Of a stretch of DNA of 64,000 bases, positions 59,413-64,000 are shown one piece after another. The notes under the pieces are model-generated. The model made no database searches. It was given only the letters and a program-made list of their open reading frames with translations, and had not been told where the DNA came from. This stretch comes from Chenopodium formosanum (Eukaryota; Streptophyta; Magnoliopsida; Caryophyllales; Amaranthaceae): contig CM044874.1 in assembly GCA_024500155.1 (NCBI GenBank), forward strand, positions 71,285,795 to 71,349,794. The letters run 5' to 3'. Position 1 is the stretch's first letter. Each line of letters starts with the position of its first letter. The translations under genes were made by a program, and so were the position numbers.

Positions 59413-61557
59413 TTATTCAGACTCAGAGTGTAAAATATGAGTATATCATATGACTAAACATAGACAATGGATCTTGTTATTCTTTTCTATTGATTGTAGT
59501 ATTATATGCAATAAGTGGGAGTTTTTTTCCTTTTCTAGTGGAGTGGAGGTAGGGATGAAATGGTTGAAAGAGTGAAATTGTCAGTTGTGTATAGTTGTAT
59601 TTTTTGTACTCTGCCCTCCTTGAGCCATTGTGTGAGGAGTTAAGGACCTATAATGTAGACTTTGAGAGGAATTATACTAATGAGCAAATTCTTAGTTAAT
59701 TTTGGGATCAAGCAGATGTGTTATTTATTTATTGTATTTTCTTTTTTTTTAGCCAGTTTTTGAATTCAGGTTGGAAATTTCTTATTCGTCTGGAGACATT
59801 TTGGCAAATTTGAAGTCTTGAACTACTCCTTAATACCAAGGCTTTTTTTTTAATTATATGATTATTGGGGATAAAGCTGCTGCAAACACCTATATACATA
59901 TTCAGGTATTTCCTTGAAGATGCCATGAGTTTTATTTTCATGTTGCATTAATACGATTTGAGTGCTTGCTTATGCTGGTTATTGGTAAGGACTTGAATTA
60001 TAAGTGTCTAATAATGGTTAGTAGAGGAAATAGCCAACACATGAATTTAAGGATGCCTAACAACCCTCACGCAACAAAGAAAAGGACTTTTCTCACGCTA
60101 CATATGTGTAATGATTCAAGGGTTAGAACTTAGAAGGCTGTATGTTGGTGGATTTGCAATTACTAATGCCTTGAGGGTGAAGCTTTGTGGGGCTCAATGG
60201 AACATAATTTGATTGAAATTCAGAGAATAATTGATGCTGAACTAATGGAATTGTTTCACAGGAGGAAATAGTATTTCATATAAACAAGAAAAGCTAATGG
60301 AGTGATAGAAAGTCTTACTGGGAGAAATTTGAACAATATTCTCATTATATGTTTTATCTTGCTTACTTGTTTATGCTGGTACTCTTTGCAGAGCTGTGCA
60401 GTGTTTTTTAGTTATCAATTTAACCCTCTAAAAGCATTATAAACCTTCACATTTACCTCCTATCACTGCCAGTATCTTTCATGGTAATTTTAGAGGTGTG
60501 ACTCATTTTCGTTATCTTTTCATCGACACCTTTTGTGTAATTTGGTTTTGTACCATCCTAATTCCAATGAGTGCAAAATCATCTTCTTTTAGCTATTTCC
60601 TTTGCCTCAAAAGTATTTTCTTTCTGGTGACCATGTCTGTTTCGTACTTTCACCTATGTGATAGTTTTTGCCTTGATTCTTTTGTGCTGCAGTTTCATGA
60701 CTTAGTATTGCAGTTATAAGGCTGTCAAATCTTCTTTAATTTATTTGCTAGCTTCTTCCATCTTTAGATCTTTGACCGTGATCAAATTTGTGTTCAAAAG
60801 TTACTTTTAACCTGCAATTTGTTTATTTGGGGTGGATTTGATATTCTTGTAGAACATAATATGTTGTTTTGTTGATATATTGCCATCATACCACAGGCAT
60901 AAGCGATACAACTTACAGCTTATCCTAATGATTAAAAACCAACCTCTATCAGCTTGGACACCTTCATACAACTATACCTAAGATACTACTGTAAGTCTGT
61001 AATATCTATTCTTCACTGTGCTCTGGACACCTTTATACCTAAGATAATAATAGTAGGATTTACAACGCCATATAGCTTCATCTCTGACATTCGAGAATGT
61101 GTATACTGTAGCAGCCACAGTTGCTATTGCATTGATTATCTATTCCTACTAACAATATTATTATTTCTAGGGTTGCAGTTTGTGCTTTGTCATTGATTAT
61201 CTATAGTTCACAAACAGGTTAAGAATGCTGCTGCACCGATCGATCTGAGCATGAAGCTAGCACATTAAAAACTGAAGAAAATCAACTTTTCTTCTTCCAG
61301 CAAAGAGGGATCAAGTAAAAAAAGGGAAATGGCTGCCAGCCTGCCATGATATCTGAATTTTATAAGGATGTCTTCAAAGAGCCTCCAGACGAGTTTGGTA
61401 CTGTACAGAATCAACCTATGAGCATGAAACTTGATAGATCAGTTTGATAGATATTTTTTTTTCAAGTAATCTATATATACGTGGTGGCGACGACAGTCTC
61501 TACGAGAGTACAAGAGAGTGAATGATTTTACGTTAAGAAAGAGAGGCTTGAAGGACA
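59413..61557. other. intergenic, no gene seen
   Basis: AT-rich. The first ~300 bases are the likely 3' UTR of the reductase. Short frames (for example 60498-60719, 60954-61196) have no family features. Confidence 0.5.
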
Positions 61558-61819
61558 TACTTCCTCCGTTCTTTTTTACTTGACCCGCTTTGACTTTTAC
61601 ACTATTCACCATCCCTCCTTTGACCATGTTTTGTGAATAATATGTAAGGAAAAATATATTTATGTTGGATCATTTTGAATTCGTCTCAATAAGTACTATT
61701 ATAATATATAATTTTTATATTTTTTAATCATGAAAAATTAAAGTTATTGACCGTTAAAGTTTTACATTGGCAACCGTGATAAAAGAAATAGGTCAAGTAA
61801 AAAAGAACAGAGGAAGTAT
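61558..61819. mobile_element. Stowaway-like MITE, 262 bp
   Basis: The ends TACTTCCTCCGTTC and the inverse GAACAGAGGAAGTA, with TACTTGACCCG / GGTCAAGTA subterminal motifs, match the element at 3256-3520 almost base for base. Confidence 0.7.
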
Positions 61820-61893
61820 ATAAAAAGAAGTGTCCTCTTTGATTAACCATGTTTATGTACTTATACTGGAATGTATATACTGGGCATTAGATT

Positions 61894-62524
61894 TGTTGGA
61901 AATAGGTAATGCAAACGGATGCTCGCGCCCGATCGGGCGGCCCTCGCCCGATCGGGCGGAGGTGGTCAAGGAAAATAGGAGAACTCTCGCGCCCGATCGG
62001 GCGGCCTTTGCCCGACCGGGCGGCGGACTCGAGTTTTTGACGAGAACTCTCGCGCCCGATCGGGCGGCCTTCGCCCGACCGGGCGGCGGACTCGAGTTTT
62101 TGACGAGCCCGATCGGGCGGTGTTCGCCCGACCGGGCGCGACACTAGGTCTGGAGAAACTCGATCTCGCGCCCGATCGGGCCCGCCTTTTTTCCTTGTCG
62201 GTGTGTTTTGCGTGTTTCCTTTTCCGGGACTCATATAAATACGAGTCTTGCCTTTTCATGAGATTCATTCACTTTCTAGCCAAAAACACAAACCTACCTT
62301 TTGAGATCTGAACAATTCTTGAGCAATTCCACTCTTTGAGTTCGGGTGCACGGATTACGGAGAGAGTTGCGTTAAACTTGGGGGGCAGGCGTCACTAGGA
62401 AACTTGTACCGGTGGTGGTGTATTTCGCTTCTAAGGCAGTGGATTTTGTTCCACGGCGTGACTGTGAGTTTGGGATCTTCAATCCAGGAAAGTTCTAATC
62501 TTTTGTTTGTTATTGATTTCAACA
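61894..62524 (+). mobile_element. Ty1/copia-type LTR, 631 bp
   Basis: Begins TGTTGGAAAT and ends ATTTCAACA, a proper inverted pair. It is followed by a leader and a gag start at 62579. A TATAAATACG box lies at 62233-62243. The U3-like part contains the GC palindrome array (61920-62185). No TGGTATCAGAGC-type primer site is seen after the LTR end. Confidence 0.6.
61920..62185 (+). repeat. GC-rich palindrome array in the copia LTR
   Basis: Nine copies of GCCCGATCGGGC or GCCCGACCGGGC in 265 bp, partly in a 63-bp tandem unit (from 61982 and 62045, containing GACTCGAGTTTTTGACGAG). It is strikingly GC-rich against an AT-rich background. Confidence 0.9.
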
Positions 62525-62578
62525 GTTATTTTACCAACAATTTAGAAGCGAAATAATTTGATTTATTCTGTTGATATT

Positions 62579-62760
62579 ATGACTAGCAATTCTCAAACTC
62601 GTCTATACCTAGATCTGTCTAAGGTTGAGTCTCTTGATGGAATCAATTATAAGAGATGGTCACAAAGGATGTTGATTGCTTTTGAACAATTAGAAATTGA
62701 TTATGTTTTGTTTATGGATGCTCCAAAACCTATTGAGCAAACCAATACCATGATTGAAAT
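62579..62760 (+). pseudogene. copia gag, N-terminal fragment
   Basis: Translates from ATG at 62579 as MTSNSQTRLYLDLSKVESLD and NYKRWSQRMLIAFEQLEIDY, the layout of plant Ty1/copia gag N-termini (LDGINYKRW, a capsid-type helix). It is cut after about 60 residues, where an unrelated sequence starting TGTTGGGG begins at 62760. There is no polyprotein in the window. Confidence 0.6.
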
Positions 62761-64000
62761 GTTGGGGTTTGGTGAGTCCGACTCACCGCGGAAACAACCC
62801 CGACCCAAGGAACCACTCGTAATTAATAAAACCATAAAGCATAAATAAATAAACACAAGAAAAGGAAGAACGAATCATACCCTTGAAGCGAGCTTCGCCC
62901 TCTCAAAACGGGCTCTTACTTGAAAGCCTTGAGCACCGCAAATGCCGTGCCTCCAACGGTATCCACCCACAAAGGACGAACACGACTTTTTAGGTCCGTT
63001 ACCTTGGAGTTAGCAAGGTCCGACCAAAACCCAAGTGTTAATGGAGTTTAAGAGTTTTTCCAAAATATGGAATGCTCTTTCTAACTCCCACTCAAGCACT
63101 TTACTCCAAATCCCAAGGTTGGTATTTATAGAGGAAAGTATGAGTGGGAATTTCTATCCCATCAATGTGGGATCATGAAATTCCACAAATTAATTTAAAG
63201 CTAAATTAAATTAAAATTGCAAACTAATAATAAATCTACAAGTGGCATTACCATGTGAAATGGGTTGGTGAGGACTACATGGAGAGTAGGGGACCATACT
63301 TTCTCCCCACTCAATACTCTCCTTGTGCCACATGTCCTTACCCACTTGCTCCCATATTCCTCAAGCTTCCCCATAGTGACGGCCCTATGGCCCAGCCACG
63401 AGCCCAGCCCGAGCCCAGCCCCGCACCAAGATGCGGGTTGCTGCTGTGCGCGCAAGCCACGCACTTGGTGCGGGCTTGCTGCTGTGCGTGGCTGCTAGTG
63501 CGTGCGCTGCTAGCACGCCTAGCTTGCGGCAGCTAGCTGCTGCACGCACCACGTGCACGCGACTGCTAGCTGCTGCTGTGCGTGGCTGCTAGCACGGTGC
63601 GCTAGCACGCACCTAGCCAGCCATGCTAGGCTCGGCTTGGTACGCTTGCTAGCCACCTATGCTTGGACATTTTTGCCCCTAGCATTCGAATGCTCGGGGC
63701 ATACCGATGCTAGGAGTATTTTGGGAATATGGTCGATTTATTATTATTTTGCGTGTCTCGTCTTTTTATTATTTTTGACTCGACTTCCGACGATCAGTTT
63801 CGACGCTCCAAGCTCGAATTACCGACGTCTAAATATTTAACACTCGGGCGACGAATTAATTTCTTTCGAATTAATTCGCCGAGTCGTTTCGTATATTTTG
63901 CTTGGGTGTGACCCGAAGGGTTCAGTCAAGATTAAGCTGTAATATTAATTATATTTATATTACTGATCGGAAGCGGCCTCCACCCAGGCATTCCGATCAC
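62760..64000. mobile_element. second LTR-like insertion running off the window
   Basis: Starts TGTTGGGGTTTGGTGAGTCC exactly where gag homology stops. It contains a TATTTATAGAGG box (63121-63132), a very GC-rich repetitive block of GCTGCTGTGCGTGGCTGCTAG-like words (63400-63660) and no domain-bearing frame. The right end is outside the window, so LTR identity is inferred. Confidence 0.35.

Noticed and set aside
61887..62268. Arg/Pro-rich frames on both strands
   Set aside because: Translations of the GC palindrome array in the copia LTR.
63255..63840. Ala/Cys/Leu-rich frames at the right edge
   Set aside because: They translate a GC-rich low-complexity block and have no domain.

Overview
This is a stretch of plant nuclear chromosome, AT-rich, intron-containing and crowded with transposable elements. 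A eudicot is clear from the PPR-DYW, F-box, uL14 and glutathionyl-hydroquinone reductase genes and from the Helitron, hAT and Stowaway-like elements. A species in Caryophyllales would fit, but I cannot prove that from the sequence alone. No tRNA, rRNA or CRISPR was found. Introns were placed by eye from GT/AG sites and frame continuity.

Host genes are few. They are a small unrecognised protein gene (6746-7048, minus), an intronless PPR-DYW organelle RNA-editing factor (11348-13348, minus), a tandem pair of F-box genes, both broken (copy 1 at 15654-16863; copy 2 split between 20940-21021 and 48670-49776, minus), the 60S ribosomal protein uL14/RPL23 gene (51067-53411, minus, 3 exons), and a divergent plastid-type glutathionyl-hydroquinone reductase gene (54882-59412, plus, 3 exons).

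The central feature is one very large Helitron of 27,648 bp (21022-48669). It begins with TC, ends with a GC-rich hairpin plus CTAG, and sits between host A and T. It lies inside F-box copy 2, and the intact site in F-box copy 1 (15720/15721) confirms both ends to the base. The plus strand carries an intact two-exon gene with two dsRNA-binding-like folds, a Rep-helicase (RepHel) gene with three in-frame stops and a nested hAT element, and an intact nine-exon RPA70-like gene. There is also a four-exon transposon-protein gene (PF04195-like) with one stop. The minus strand carries four small coiled-coil or acidic ORFs. A 361-bp piece of the PF04195-like gene reappears near the Helitron 5' end between two 482-bp direct repeats.

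Other mobile elements include two small non-autonomous Helitrons (17088-17663, 18501-19239), three non-autonomous hAT elements with perfect 8-bp target duplications (3710-5013, 29601-31138, 51346-51708), a LINE-like retroposon with a 15-bp duplication (19451-20484), a MULE-like TIR element, a Harbinger-like MITE, several Stowaway-like MITEs, a LINE 3' end, a SINE fragment, and at the right edge a copia LTR plus gag start interrupted by another LTR-like sequence.
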